Notes: a model not told the origin generated them from the sequence alone. A DNA stretch of 64,000 nucleotides from Bacteroidales bacterium (GCA_016930375.1 JAFGGU010000071.1:62001-126000); one strand, 5' to 3'. Shown: positions 37,252-47,312, numbered from the stretch's first letter. Translations and numbers: made by a program.

Positions 37252-37341
37252 AATGTGCAGATGTGCAAATGTGCAGATGTGCAAATGAAAAGCATAAAAC
37301 TGCAAGACTGCATAACTGCATAACTTTTAAACTTCATAACT
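37252..37341. repeat. Octamer repeats (ATGTGCAR, ACTGCATA) upstream of the malic enzyme gene
   Basis: Four copies of ATGTGCAG/ATGTGCAA (37254-37287) are followed by ACTGCAAG, ACTGCATA, ACTGCATA, ACTTTTAA, ACTTCATA (37300-37341), all with period 8. The run ends six bases before the ATG at 37348 and must form the 5' leader of the gene. The 266-bp gap contains nothing else recognisable. Confidence 0.75.
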
Positions 37342-37347
37342 TAAAAA

Positions 37348-39618
37348 ATGGCCAAAATCACCCGCGAAGAAGCCCTGAACTACCATTCCTGTGGCAGGCC
37401 CGGCAAAATTGAAGTGGTTCCTACCAAACCCTACAGTTCACAATACGATCTCTCATTAGCCTATACCCCCGGCGTTGCGGAACCCTGCCTCGAGATCCAG
37501 AAGAATCCAGGCGATGCCTATATCTACACTGCCAAATGCAACCTGGTTGCGGTAATCTCTAATGGAACAGCGGTGCTTGGACTGGGTGACATCGGCACCC
37601 TTGCAGGTAAACCCGTAATGGAAGGGAAAGGACTGCTTTTCAAGGTGTTTGCAGACGTGGATGTATTTGATATTGAGGTAGATGAGAAGGATATCGATAA
37701 GTTTATAACCGTAGTCAAGGCCATTGCGCCCACTTTCGGAGGGATCAACCTCGAAGATATCAAGGCGCCTGAATGTTTCGATATTGAAGAACGCCTGAAA
37801 AAAGAACTCGATATTCCCGTATTCCATGATGATCAGCACGGCACCGCCATCATTTCAGGGGCCGGACTGCTGAACTCACTTGAAATAACCGGCAAAAAAA
37901 TCAACAATATCCGGATTGTCATCAACGGTGCCGGTGCATCAGCCATTTCCTGTGCCCGTTTGTACAAAAAACTCGGGGTTGATCCGGGAAATATCACCAT
38001 GCTCGATAGCAAGGGAGTTTTAACTACCCGGCGTACTGACCTGAACAAGTACAAACTTGAATTTGCGCGTGATCTTTCAATCTCCACGCTCGCTGAAGCC
38101 ATTCAGGGGGCCGATATGTTTCTCGGCCTTTCCACCGGAAACGTGCTCTCCAAAGATATGATCCGGACCATGGCCCCGGATCCCGTAGTATTTGCCATGG
38201 CCAACCCTACCCCGGAAATTTCTTACGAAGATGCCGTAGATGCCAGGAAAGACGTTATCATAGCCACCGGAAGAAGTGACTATCCAAACCAGGTGAACAA
38301 TGTACTCGGATTTCCATTCATTTTCCGCGGTGCACTGGACGTCCAGGCAAAAACAATCAATGAAGAAATGAAGCTGGCGGCTGTTAACGCCCTGGCCCGG
38401 CTTGCCAAAGAAGCAGTTCCCGAGCAGGTAAATACGGCTTATAAGGTCAGTAACCTCGTGTTTGGAAGGGAGTACATCATTCCGAAACCACTGGATCCCC
38501 GACTGATAACCTATGTAGCACCGGCTGTTGCCAAAGCTGCCATGGATACCGGTGTGGCCAGGAAACCCATAACCGACTGGAAAGCCTATGAAATTGAACT
38601 GATGAAACGCATGGGACTGTATGACAAACTTATCGACGATATCCGAAACTCTGCCCGCCAGAATCCCAAAACTGTGACTTTTGCAGACGCCAATAACGCT
38701 AAAGTGCTGAAAGCAATTCAGATAGTTGTCAATGAAGGCATTGCCAAACCCGTCCTGCTGGGGAATGCAGAAGAGATCCGCAATCTGGCTGCCCGGCATA
38801 CCATTGAATTAAACGGAATCCCTATTATCGACATTCACAGTCCGGAAGAAGAAGAAAGGAGAAAACGATATGCAACCCTCCTCTATGAAAAGAGAAGACG
38901 GAAAGGTATGACCTATGAGGAGGCGCTCCAGAAGATCCACGACCCCAATTACTTTGGGGTTATGATGGTGGATACCGGCGAAGCTGACGGATTTCTGGCT
39001 GGTTTCTCGAACCGGTATGCCAGCACCATTCGGCCTGCGCTCCAGGTAGTGGGAACCAAAGGCTCGCAGAAAATCATTTCTGGTATGTACATTGTAATTA
39101 CGAAGAATGGACCCTTTTTCTTTGCCGATACCACCGTCAATATAAATCCCAGCGCCCGGATACTGGCCGACACTACCCTGCTTACCGCCAATGAGGTAAG
39201 AAAGTTCAATATGGTACCCCGTATCGCGCTGCTTTCCTATTCCAATTTCGGTTCAAACCGTGATGCAAGTCCCAATACCGTGCGTGAAGCAGTTGAGATC
39301 CTGCATCGTGAAAATCCCGAATTGATCGTAGATGGTGAAATGCAGGCCAATTATGCATTTAATAAGAAAATACGGCAGGAAAAATTCCCTTTCAGTAAAC
39401 TGGCGGATATGGACGTCAATACCGTCATATTTCCCGATCTGAATTCCGGAAATATTGCCTATAAAATGATGCAGGAATTGGGCGGAGCTGAGGTAATCGG
39501 ACCCATTGTAACCGGATTGCAGAAACCTATCCAGGTTTTGCAGATGGCCAGTTCAGTGAGGGAAATCGTTAATATGGCTGCGATAACGGTAATTGATGCG
39601 CAATCCTGTTTAGAGTAA
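37348..39618 (+). CDS. maeB: NADP-dependent malic enzyme fused to a phosphotransacetylase-like domain
   Basis: A 756-residue MaeB-type protein. Residues 1-430 are the malic enzyme: SLAYTPGVAEPCLEI, VLGLGDIGTLAGKPVMEGKG, the metal site FHDDQHGTAIISGAGLLN and the NAD(P) loop INGAGASAISCARLY. The rest is a phosphotransacetylase-like domain (LLGNAEEIRNLA, SGMYIVI, FPDLNSGNIAYKMMQELGGA) that in MaeB proteins acts mostly as an acetyl-CoA-sensitive regulator. It decarboxylates malate to pyruvate with reduction of NADP. It stands alone, preceded by octamer repeats. Confidence 0.95.
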   Translation: MAKITREEALNYHSCGRPGKIEVVPTKPYSSQYDLSLAYTPGVAEPCLEIQKNPGDAYIYTAKCNLVAVISNGTAVLGLGDIGTLAGKPVMEGKGLLFKVFADVDVFDIEVDEKDIDKFITVVKAIAPTFGGINLEDIKAPECFDIEERLKKELDIPVFHDDQHGTAIISGAGLLNSLEITGKKINNIRIVINGAGASAISCARLYKKLGVDPGNITMLDSKGVLTTRRTDLNKYKLEFARDLSISTLAEAIQGADMFLGLSTGNVLSKDMIRTMAPDPVVFAMANPTPEISYEDAVDARKDVIIATGRSDYPNQVNNVLGFPFIFRGALDVQAKTINEEMKLAAVNALARLAKEAVPEQVNTAYKVSNLVFGREYIIPKPLDPRLITYVAPAVAKAAMDTGVARKPITDWKAYEIELMKRMGLYDKLIDDIRNSARQNPKTVTFADANNAKVLKAIQIVVNEGIAKPVLLGNAEEIRNLAARHTIELNGIPIIDIHSPEEEERRKRYATLLYEKRRRKGMTYEEALQKIHDPNYFGVMMVDTGEADGFLAGFSNRYASTIRPALQVVGTKGSQKIISGMYIVITKNGPFFFADTTVNINPSARILADTTLLTANEVRKFNMVPRIALLSYSNFGSNRDASPNTVREAVEILHRENPELIVDGEMQANYAFNKKIRQEKFPFSKLADMDVNTVIFPDLNSGNIAYKMMQELGGAEVIGPIVTGLQKPIQVLQMASSVREIVNMAAITVIDAQSCLE

Positions 39619-39696
39619 ACGTTAAAAAAGAGGCAGGTTGTTGAATTATTTGTAATTTTCCGCTGATTTTATCGTCTATCAGTTTAAAACACTCCT

Positions 39697-40176
39697 ATGC
39701 GCCAACTATTCTTTGTATTTCTTCTGTTTGCTGTAACTCCTGCATACAGCCAGAGCAAAAGCATCACGCGATTCAGGTCCGATTTCAAAGAGAACACCAA
39801 CATGTTTTTTTACAGCAGCACTCTGAAGATGCTGAACACGGAGGACAATCCCGAGCTTGCTTCCATGCTTAAAGACATTGAGGAGATCAGGGTGCTCAAC
39901 TACGACAAGGCTGCCCGGGAATTCAATGCGGGTGATGTAAGCGAACTTAAAAGTGCATTGCATGAAGAAAAATACAATGATATTATGCTGGTCAACGAAA
40001 ATGGTAATTCCATTAACCTTTACAGTCGCGAGAAACGCGGTAAAACTGTTGGATTTGTCGCCATCGTTGAAAACAGGGAAAGCCTGATCCTTATTGATCT
40101 GATTGGCAGCATTGATGTGAAGAAGTTCATGGAATTGAAACAAAAACTGGACAGACAGACTGTCAACAAAACCTGA
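39697..40176 (+). CDS. DUF4252 secreted protein
   Basis: A 159-residue exported protein with signal peptide MRQLFFVFLLFAVTPAYSQ. The rest matches the pattern of the Bacteroidota family DUF4252: alternating short strands and helices and a conserved end LILIDLIGSIDVKKFMEL. Function unknown. It is followed after 27 bp by the ABC transporter genes on the same strand; no functional link is evident. Confidence 0.75.
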   Translation: MRQLFFVFLLFAVTPAYSQSKSITRFRSDFKENTNMFFYSSTLKMLNTEDNPELASMLKDIEEIRVLNYDKAAREFNAGDVSELKSALHEEKYNDIMLVNENGNSINLYSREKRGKTVGFVAIVENRESLILIDLIGSIDVKKFMELKQKLDRQTVNKT

Positions 40177-40203
40177 ATTTTAACAATCCATAAATCTGAG
40201 ACT

Positions 40204-41100
40204 TTGAATAATGTTGTAACCACCCACGGACTGACCAAGCATTATGGGCGTATCAGGGCAGTCAACGACCTTACTTTAGACATTCCCGAAAAAAGCGTAT
40301 TCGGAATACTGGGACCCAATGGCAGCGGAAAGACCACTACGCTTGGCATGCTGCTGGATGTTATCAATCCCACATCCGGTACCTATTCCTGGTTTGGAAA
40401 CTTTTCAAAGAAGGAGAACCGGCAAAAGATCGGATCGATCCTCGAAACACCGTCATTCTATCCATATCTTTCAGCGCTGGATAACCTGAAAATAATCGCT
40501 GAGATCAAAGGCATCGGTTATGAAAACATAGGTGAGGTATTAAAGATCACGGGACTTTATGATCGTCGCTTTTCATCATTCCGTACCTATTCACTGGGCA
40601 TGAAACAGCGTCTGGCGCTGGCCTCGGCACTTTTGTGTGACCCGCTTGTCATGATCCTTGATGAACCTACCAATGGATTGGATCCACGTGGAATTGCAGA
40701 GATCAGGGAGCTGATCCGCAAAATCGCCGGTCAGGGCAAAACCATAATTCTTGCCAGTCACCTGCTGGATGAAGTGCAGAAAGTGTGTACACATTTTGCG
40801 GTGCTGAATAAAGGCAGGCTGATGTATTCAGGACTGGTGAACGAGACCCATCATGATGAACTGCAGCTGGAAATTTCTTCTGATAAGAATTCCGAATTAT
40901 TTACCCTGTTAAAAACTTTCCCCGATATTAAAAAGGTTGAAATATCCGGTGAAATGCTCGTGATAACCCTGCCGGGCAGTTATGCAATCAGTGATCTGAG
41001 CCGCTTTGTATTTGAAAATGGCTTTGTAATCACCCACCTGGTGGCCATGAAGAAATCCCTGGAAAGCCAATTTCTTGAAATTTTAAATGAAAAAGCATGA
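40204..41100 (+). CDS. ABC transporter ATP-binding protein
   Basis: A 298-residue ATPase of the ABC-2 export type. Walker A is GPNGSGKTT (about 36-44), the signature YSLGMKQRLALASALL is about 137-152, Walker B is VMILDEPTNGLDPRG (about 158-172) and the switch histidine lies in ILASHLLDEV. The C-terminal extension is the DUF4162-like part of CcmA/NatA-type proteins. The start is TTG at 40204, since no ATG is in frame nearby. The stop overlaps the permease start (ATGA), so the two form a transporter. Confidence 0.93.
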   Translation: MNNVVTTHGLTKHYGRIRAVNDLTLDIPEKSVFGILGPNGSGKTTTLGMLLDVINPTSGTYSWFGNFSKKENRQKIGSILETPSFYPYLSALDNLKIIAEIKGIGYENIGEVLKITGLYDRRFSSFRTYSLGMKQRLALASALLCDPLVMILDEPTNGLDPRGIAEIRELIRKIAGQGKTIILASHLLDEVQKVCTHFAVLNKGRLMYSGLVNETHHDELQLEISSDKNSELFTLLKTFPDIKKVEISGEMLVITLPGSYAISDLSRFVFENGFVITHLVAMKKSLESQFLEILNEKA

Positions 41101-41897
41101 AGCGGTTAATCCATATAGAACTCCTCAAGATAAAATCAAACGCATCGTTCTGGATTTTGGTCAGTTTACACATCGGAATCATTTTACTGGTGGTGCTGAG
41201 CGGTAAAGTTTTTCTCCACTCCCTTTCCATTAACGGTGAAAATATCAGCAACATGGTTGATCCGGACAGTATCCCCCTTTACCAGTTCCCCGATATCTGG
41301 CATAACATCACCTATGTAGCCAGCTTTTTGAAATTCATTCTCGCCATTTATATGATCATCTCAATTACCAGTGAGATCAGTTATGATACCCTGCGGCAGA
41401 ATATTATGAACGGGATGAGCCGTACTGATTTTATCATTTCAAAATTGTTCCTTATTGTATGGCTCGCCTTGGGCTCGGCATTATTCATTTTCTTTACCGG
41501 ACTGATCATCGGTATCATCAGTACACCCGATCTTCAGTTCCATGATATGATCAAGTATTCGGGTTTTATCCCTGCTTACTTCCTTCAGCTGACAGCTTAT
41601 CTGATCTTCGCCCTGTTGATAGGCCTCCTGATTAAAAAGACCGGTCTGGCCATGGGATTGTTGTTTCTTTATACACTGATTGTTGAACCTATCATCGTAT
41701 TCCGGGTAAAAACCGACTGGATTAAAGGATTGTTCCCCAACAGGGCAATCAATAATCTCATTCATATGCCTTTTGGCAAATATGCCCTGCGTGAAGTGCA
41801 GGATTATGTCGCTTTTAAGGAAGTGATCATCGTATTGGTATATATGGCCCTTTTCATTTACTGTATTTACCTGTTATTGAAAAAGCGTGACCTGTAA
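41097..41897 (+). CDS. ABC-2 type permease
   Basis: A 266-residue membrane protein with about six transmembrane helices (for example FWILVSLHIGIILLVVLSGK, FLIVWLALGSALFIFFTGL, AMGLLFLYTLIVEPIIVF). DTLRQNIMNGMSRTDFIISK is the amphipathic coupling segment typical of Bacteroidota ABC-2 permeases. It pairs with the preceding ATPase. The transported substrate (lipid, peptide, drug or sodium) is not apparent. Confidence 0.88.
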   Translation: MKRLIHIELLKIKSNASFWILVSLHIGIILLVVLSGKVFLHSLSINGENISNMVDPDSIPLYQFPDIWHNITYVASFLKFILAIYMIISITSEISYDTLRQNIMNGMSRTDFIISKLFLIVWLALGSALFIFFTGLIIGIISTPDLQFHDMIKYSGFIPAYFLQLTAYLIFALLIGLLIKKTGLAMGLLFLYTLIVEPIIVFRVKTDWIKGLFPNRAINNLIHMPFGKYALREVQDYVAFKEVIIVLVYMALFIYCIYLLLKKRDL

Positions 41898-41910
41898 AAT
41901 TTAATTTTTC

Positions 41911-42468
41911 ATGAAAGAATTCAGCAATTTTATGGATATGGTGAAGCACCGCCAAAGTGTAAGAGCTTACAGTACCGCAATGGTTCCGGGAGAAAGCATT
42001 GAAAGGTGTCTTGAGGCTGCCCGTCTGGCTCCTTCAGCGTGCAACGCACAGCCCTGGAAATTCATTGTTGTGAATGATCCCGATGTGAAGAATGCATTGG
42101 CCGATGCCACCCAGGACAGGCTGATCCCCATGAATCATTTCACCAAACAGGCTCCGGTTCATATCGTTGTGGTGCGTGAAAAAGCCAACCTGACTTCCAA
42201 TATCGGACAGGTGATGAAGGATAAGGAATATCCGCTGATGGACATAGGAATTGCAGTGGAACACTTGTGCCTGCAGGCTGTTGAAGAAGGCCTTGGTACG
42301 TGCATCATCGGATGGTTCAATGAGAAAAAAGTGAAGAAATTACTGGGTATTCCATCTTCCAAGCGTGCCGAGCTGATTATTACCCTGGGTTTTCCTGCAA
42401 CAGAACAGATCAGGGAAAAGAAAAGAAAAAGCATGAACGAGATTACTTCCTACAACAAATACTCCTGA
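41911..42468 (+). CDS. Nitroreductase-family FMN protein
   Basis: A 185-residue nitroreductase-fold protein. The N-terminal HRQSVRAYSTAMVPGES and LAPSACNAQPWKFIVV bind FMN; IAVEHLCLQAVEEGLGTCII and the ending LGFPATEQIREKKRK are also typical. It would reduce a nitro, quinone or flavin-like substrate with NAD(P)H. The 3' end overlaps the convergent glycosyltransferase gene by 26 bp. Confidence 0.88.
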   Translation: MKEFSNFMDMVKHRQSVRAYSTAMVPGESIERCLEAARLAPSACNAQPWKFIVVNDPDVKNALADATQDRLIPMNHFTKQAPVHIVVVREKANLTSNIGQVMKDKEYPLMDIGIAVEHLCLQAVEEGLGTCIIGWFNEKKVKKLLGIPSSKRAELIITLGFPATEQIREKKRKSMNEITSYNKYS

Positions 42469-43552
42469 AAAGGTCAAGTAAAACACCTTCTTCCTTCTCC
42501 CAGCAAAGTTCTCTCGCAGCAGCTTCGAGATTGGATTTCCAAGTCTGTTGCCGGACATGATCGGCAAGCATTTCTGTGATGATCAGCGACAACTCATAGG
42601 GATCATGGGTGGAAATTACTTTTCCGATCCGGTAATGCTGGACAACCGCTTTCATTTCGGGGAGATCAGTTACCAAAACAGGTATACGGGCCTGGATGTA
42701 ATCAAATAATTTGTTAGGCAAGGCATAATAGTAGTTCAAACCCAGTTTTTCTTCAAGCGAAATTCCAAGGTCAGCCTGTAATGTATAATGTGACAATTCT
42801 GAGGCTGGAACTAATCCTGTAAAACAGATCTTTTCATCCAGTGCCAAGGATCGCGTCAGTTCCTTTAACCTGTTTTCAATATCACCCTTTCCCACTATAT
42901 ATAATACGGCATTTTCAATGTGTTGCATGGCCCTGATCATAGTCTCCAGACCACGTCCCATATTGAGGGAACCCTGGTAAATGATCAGGCTTTCATTGTT
43001 CTTTTTCAGTGAAAACTGAGGTTGAGGGTTCTCTGTCCTGAAAGGCAGATTGCGTATCACCTGCATGCTGATCCCGTACTTGCGATGATATTCGCCGGCC
43101 ACAGAGGCACTCACAGTATAGCTGTATTTCAGGTGCGGAAGAATCAAGGCCTCAACTGCTTCCCATATCCTTTTCACACACTTGCGACCTATCAGTTCAG
43201 GTACCTCTGTAAAATATTCATGACTGTCATAAACAACAGGCAACTTTCTGAGGCGTGATACGAGAAAGACTGCAGGAAGAGTATCCAGATCATTGGCAAC
43301 CAGGATATCCGATTTTATGAAAAGCAGAAGGAAAAAAAGACGGATGTTATATTCAGCGTAAAAGAAAGGTCCCGTGTTGAACAACAGTTTGAATCGCCGG
43401 GCATGGTAAGGATAAACGGGCAATTCGATGCTGCCGGACTGAATTCTGCCAATAACCACAACACTTGAAAACAATTTCATGAGCGACAACGCAATGCGGT
43501 TAACCCTGCGGTCGGTTGCAATATCATTGGTCACACAGAGAATTATCCGCAT
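42443..43552 (-). CDS. Glycosyltransferase, GT4-like
   Basis: A 369-residue GT-B glycosyltransferase. The C-terminal domain carries the nucleotide-sugar site: LIIYQGSLNMGRGLETMIRA, AVLYIVGKGDIENRLKEL, LGISLEEKLGLNYYYALPNK and the conserved acidic motif before FDYIQARIPVLVTDLPE. The N-terminal domain begins MRIILCVTNDIATDRRVNRI. No biosynthetic gene cluster surrounds it, so the acceptor is unknown. It overlaps the nitroreductase gene tail to tail by 26 bp and is divergent from murB. Confidence 0.88.
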   Translation of the reverse strand: MRIILCVTNDIATDRRVNRIALSLMKLFSSVVVIGRIQSGSIELPVYPYHARRFKLLFNTGPFFYAEYNIRLFFLLLFIKSDILVANDLDTLPAVFLVSRLRKLPVVYDSHEYFTEVPELIGRKCVKRIWEAVEALILPHLKYSYTVSASVAGEYHRKYGISMQVIRNLPFRTENPQPQFSLKKNNESLIIYQGSLNMGRGLETMIRAMQHIENAVLYIVGKGDIENRLKELTRSLALDEKICFTGLVPASELSHYTLQADLGISLEEKLGLNYYYALPNKLFDYIQARIPVLVTDLPEMKAVVQHYRIGKVISTHDPYELSLIITEMLADHVRQQTWKSNLEAAARELCWEKEEGVLLDLFRSICCRK

Positions 43553-43600
43553 CTTCGTTGAATTGTTTTACTAAATTATAAATTCTTTCCGTATCCGGAA

Positions 43601-43629
43601 TTGCAATACAGGCAGAGATCGTATATTTG
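43601..43629 (+). promoter_or_regulatory. Promoter of murB
   Basis: TTG (43601-43603), an 18-bp spacer and TATATTTG (43622-43629) match the Bacteroidota consensus. The -7 element overlaps an in-frame TTG at 43627, which supports ATG 43660 as the true start. Confidence 0.6.
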
Positions 43630-43659
43630 TCAGACAGAAGCATTACAGAAGCATTGAAA

Positions 43660-44673
43660 ATGAACGAAATAAAAGAGAATTTCCCGTTGCTGGCGTATAA
43701 TACTTTTCATGTGGAAGCGCAAACGCGATATTTTATTGAATTCAATGATATACCAGCAATACTGAATTTCCTTTCCTCTGAACATGCTGAAATCCGACCC
43801 TGCTTTGTTCTGGGAGGTGGCAGTAATGTTCTGTTTACCAAAGATTTCGAAGGAATCATTCTACATCCGGTGATAAAAGGGATTGAGAAAACAGATGAAG
43901 ATGGAGAATCGGTCATTATCAGGGCCGGTTCCGGAGAAGAATGGGACAACTTTGTCGCCTATTGCGTAAAAAACGAATGGGGCGGGATTGAAAACCTGTC
44001 CCTGATACCTGGAACCGTTGGCGCAAGCCCAGTACAGAATATCGGGGCCTACGGTGTGGAAGCAAAGGATTTTATTCACCGGGTTGAAGCCATCCGGATA
44101 GACGATGGGAAAAAAATCACATTAACGGCACAAGACTGTCACTTTTCCTACCGGGACAGCATTTTTAAAAAAGATTTGAAAGACAGGGTGATTATAACTC
44201 ATGTCAATTTCCGGCTGAATAAGAAGCATCACTTCGTTACCTCCTATCCTGATGTGCAAAAGGAGCTGAATAATTATCCGGAGACTTCACTTCTTACAAT
44301 ACGCAATGCCGTAATTGCGATAAGAAGGAATAAATTACCCGATCCATCGGTGACAGGCAATGCCGGGAGTTTTTTTAAGAATCCTGTTATTGACAGGGAA
44401 AAGGTGGCTTCTCTCCGCAGATTTTTTCCCAATATGCGCGGCTTTGAATCCCCGGATGGCTCTGTAAAATTGTCAGCTGCCTGGCTGATTGAGCAATGCG
44501 GTTATAAAGGTTCCAAACAAGGGAAGGCTGGTACGCATAAGAAGCAACCGCTCATCATCATCAACAAGGGTGGCGCTTCCGGTGATCAGATTTACCGCTT
44601 TGCCCTGAAGATCCAGAAAACTGTTATGAATCATTTTGGGATCAGGATGGAGATGGAGGTGAATGTATTGTAG
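43660..44673 (+). CDS. murB: UDP-N-acetylmuramate dehydrogenase
   Basis: A 337-residue type I MurB that reduces UDP-GlcNAc-enolpyruvate to UDP-MurNAc in peptidoglycan synthesis. The FAD-binding part has CFVLGGGSNVLFTKDFEG and IENLSLIPGTVGASPVQNIG; SYRDSIFK, the catalytic serine region GNAGSFFKNPV and the end SAAWLIEQCGYKG are all present. ATG at 43660 (MNEIKENFPLLAYNTF) is chosen over the upstream TTG. The gene is transcribed alone. Confidence 0.96.
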   Translation: MNEIKENFPLLAYNTFHVEAQTRYFIEFNDIPAILNFLSSEHAEIRPCFVLGGGSNVLFTKDFEGIILHPVIKGIEKTDEDGESVIIRAGSGEEWDNFVAYCVKNEWGGIENLSLIPGTVGASPVQNIGAYGVEAKDFIHRVEAIRIDDGKKITLTAQDCHFSYRDSIFKKDLKDRVIITHVNFRLNKKHHFVTSYPDVQKELNNYPETSLLTIRNAVIAIRRNKLPDPSVTGNAGSFFKNPVIDREKVASLRRFFPNMRGFESPDGSVKLSAAWLIEQCGYKGSKQGKAGTHKKQPLIIINKGGASGDQIYRFALKIQKTVMNHFGIRMEMEVNVL

Positions 44674-44694
44674 GCAGTGGTAGTAGCAGCAAAC

Positions 44695-45744
44695 TCACCT
44701 ATAAATCAAATCCATATACACCGGCAGATGATCCGAAAATCCACCCTGGTAGCTGAATCCATTGTACGTCCGGTAGGGTTTATAACCCTCGTATGCCTTG
44801 TCTTCTGTCAGCAAATAAGGTTTCATGAATATCCTGCAAAGGTCCTCTCCTGCGGCCAGTCCCTTTTCTGTCTTTATGAGGTTGCCTGAGACGATCATTT
44901 GGTCAAATACGGACCATTTGCCCTGGTATTTCAAAGTACCTTTAACAGCTCCTGAAGTCGGAACTACGGTAAGATTATAAAGGATGTTCCCGGTGGGTTT
45001 GTTCAGATCAGCTTCCGTCTTTAGATACTCTGTCAGACTTTCATCCGAGGGTTCATCATTAAAATCTCCCATAATGACAATTTTTGCTGATGCCGAATGC
45101 ATGAACAATGAATCGGTAATGTGTTTTAATAAACCGGCTGCGGTAAATCTGTTGCGTTCGGTGTCGAGCTGACCATCATAACGTGACGGCCAGTGATTCA
45201 CCAGGAAATGACAGGTATCAGTTCCTAACAATGCCTTAAAATAAAGAATATCCCGGGTAAGTAATCCTGATTTCCTGATCCGGTAGCTTTTGCTCTTAAT
45301 AAACCTTACGGTTTCTGAATTGTAAAGCAGGGCTGCATCTATGCCACGCCGGTCGGGCGAGTTTTCATGAATAAGCTGATAAGGGTATTTGGCCAATGGG
45401 GTTTGATGAATGAGGTCTTCAAGCACCTTCCGGTTCTCAATTTCACACAGTCCCACAACATCGGGCGGTTGCCACGCGCCAACAGCCACAATCACCTTAT
45501 ACATATTCCTCAGTTTGGTGAGATAGCGCTTATAGGTCCAGTGCAAATTGCCGGCGGGAGTAAAAGCCTCATCATCCGTGAGTGTATCATCTACCGTATC
45601 AAAAAAATTCTCAGCATTGTAAAACATGATCCGGAAGGATCGGATTTCTCTGTCCGCTGAAATTGTCTGTCCCGAAATAGTTGATTTACAGTTCACCAAA
45701 ACTGCTATCAGGACTATAAATGGCAGGATGATGTAATCACGCAT
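44695..45744 (-). CDS. Endonuclease/exonuclease/phosphatase-family lipoprotein
   Basis: A 349-residue EEP-fold protein with a lipoprotein signal (IAVLVNC, Cys19). The catalytic signatures are IMFYNAENFFDTVDD, VGLCEIENRKVLEDL, NHWPSRYDG, KIVIMGDFNDEPSDES and the final SDHLPVY. It probably acts on nucleic acid or phosphoesters in the periplasm or at the cell surface. It is followed 22 bp upstream by the beta-helix lipoprotein gene, so the two are likely one transcript. Confidence 0.88.
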   Translation of the reverse strand: MRDYIILPFIVLIAVLVNCKSTISGQTISADREIRSFRIMFYNAENFFDTVDDTLTDDEAFTPAGNLHWTYKRYLTKLRNMYKVIVAVGAWQPPDVVGLCEIENRKVLEDLIHQTPLAKYPYQLIHENSPDRRGIDAALLYNSETVRFIKSKSYRIRKSGLLTRDILYFKALLGTDTCHFLVNHWPSRYDGQLDTERNRFTAAGLLKHITDSLFMHSASAKIVIMGDFNDEPSDESLTEYLKTEADLNKPTGNILYNLTVVPTSGAVKGTLKYQGKWSVFDQMIVSGNLIKTEKGLAAGEDLCRIFMKPYLLTEDKAYEGYKPYRTYNGFSYQGGFSDHLPVYMDLIYR

Positions 45745-45765
45745 AACTTCGGTATCATATTCCGC

Positions 45766-47238
45766 TTAATCTTCTTTTCTTTCAAATGCTCCCAGGTCAG
45801 GCATACCATCGCCGTTCCGGGAGATGCCCTCCCGATCGGGCTCAAGATAAGGATATGTTTCCAACAACGTCGGGTTACCTGCATCTTTGGCAGGCGACAG
45901 TGTGTCGAGCCTGTAATCCAGGTGGTACCTGTCGGAATCATTGATAAAAAAAGCGTCCTTGTTCAGTATAATGTCTGTAAAATGCTCCTGGTTGCTACTG
46001 TTGATAGAATCTTCGGAAGCCTTCACCAGGCAATGATCAAAAGTATAATTGAATAAATCCGACTGATTATGGATGAACTGAAGTTCATGGCCCAGGTTGC
46101 CATACAGAATACTATTGACAAAGTCGGCCTCTTCCAGGTCTCCGGAACGGGGTACGTAAATAGTTTTGCCGGATGCCTCATCGTATTCCGGGTTGTAAAA
46201 AATATTCGACAACACAACCGAAGGGCCTGAGCGGGAACTTCCGATGACTCCGTTGTTGGAAACCGTGCAATGCCAGAATCGATAACTACCTCCGCGTAAC
46301 AGGGCCAGCGCTGCTCCGGCACAGTTGGCAATAACGGTATTGTAGCAGGTCAGGTAGGCACCGAAGGCATAAATACCGGCGAATGAGTGATTCAGGATAA
46401 TGCTGTTGGTCAATTCCAGTTCAGGCACTTGAAAATCTGACGGATAACCGATCTGTATCCCGGCAACGCCGTTTTTAATGATGGCATGATTGATCTTGTT
46501 TCCCTGGCTTATTGGATCAATATAAATCGTGCCCCACTGTCCGGCAATAATTTCATAGAATTCCTCCAGCCTGTCATTCTGAAATACCACAGGGTTTTCC
46601 CCGGTTCCGTTCACCAGAAGCCTGCCCCATATGATCATGCTGGAATTCCGGTGAAAGAAAATCCGGGTTCCTGCTTCAATGGTAAGAACCTGCCCCGTAT
46701 CAACAGCCATTGAATTGTATATCAGATAGGGTTTTTCACGGGTCCATGTCTGGGTGTCAATAATATCTCCGCTAATGAGGTGAACATCCTGCCCGTATGC
46801 AATCAACTTTACATCCTGCAAACTTCCCCGGGTATTGAATACCAGGGAGTCCTTTATAACAACCGGATTGTCAGAATTTGTCGGGTCAACTGTAACCGCA
46901 ATAAAAATGAAAAGACTGTCGTCAGGAGGTATCTCAATATTATTTTGTTCCGGTGAAGATACACCATCCAGGTTAATTCTGAAAAAAGAGTCACTGCCGC
47001 CTGCCAGAGCAATTGAATTGATCACCATGGGCCGGTTGCTCCGGTTATATACTTTAAAACTACGTGTGGCAGAGCCAATAGCAGTGAATACCGTATCAAA
47101 GGTGATCGTATCGTGTGAAAATGAAGGCCGGGCATCCGGATCCGGATCAAGCTGATCCCGGTCACAGGATTGTGAGGTAACAAGCAGTAAAAGGAAGACA
47201 CTTGAAATCAGAAATGATAAGCTATTTGCGCTACTCAT
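45766..47238 (-). CDS. Right-handed beta-helix lipoprotein
   Basis: A 490-residue lipoprotein. The ATG at 47238 gives a proper lipoprotein leader (SVFLLLLVTSQSC, Cys25); the open frame extends to 47337 but codes for an implausible N-terminus. After an Ig-like region (about 45-160, TAIGSATRSFKVYNRSNRPM) the protein has parallel beta-helix turns (IIWGRLLVNGTGENPVVFQN, GVAGIQIGYPSDFQVPELEL) and ends with PDLGAFERK, common to Bacteroidota surface beta-helix proteins. No catalytic residues stand out, so substrate binding rather than lysis is possible. Confidence 0.78.
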   Translation of the reverse strand: MSSANSLSFLISSVFLLLLVTSQSCDRDQLDPDPDARPSFSHDTITFDTVFTAIGSATRSFKVYNRSNRPMVINSIALAGGSDSFFRINLDGVSSPEQNNIEIPPDDSLFIFIAVTVDPTNSDNPVVIKDSLVFNTRGSLQDVKLIAYGQDVHLISGDIIDTQTWTREKPYLIYNSMAVDTGQVLTIEAGTRIFFHRNSSMIIWGRLLVNGTGENPVVFQNDRLEEFYEIIAGQWGTIYIDPISQGNKINHAIIKNGVAGIQIGYPSDFQVPELELTNSIILNHSFAGIYAFGAYLTCYNTVIANCAGAALALLRGGSYRFWHCTVSNNGVIGSSRSGPSVVLSNIFYNPEYDEASGKTIYVPRSGDLEEADFVNSILYGNLGHELQFIHNQSDLFNYTFDHCLVKASEDSINSSNQEHFTDIILNKDAFFINDSDRYHLDYRLDTLSPAKDAGNPTLLETYPYLEPDREGISRNGDGMPDLGAFERKED

Positions 47239-47312
47239 AAACGGGGAATGCCGATATATAAATGAATAACAAAAAGTTATTTTATATTTAAAAAAACTGA
47301 CTATTTTTATGA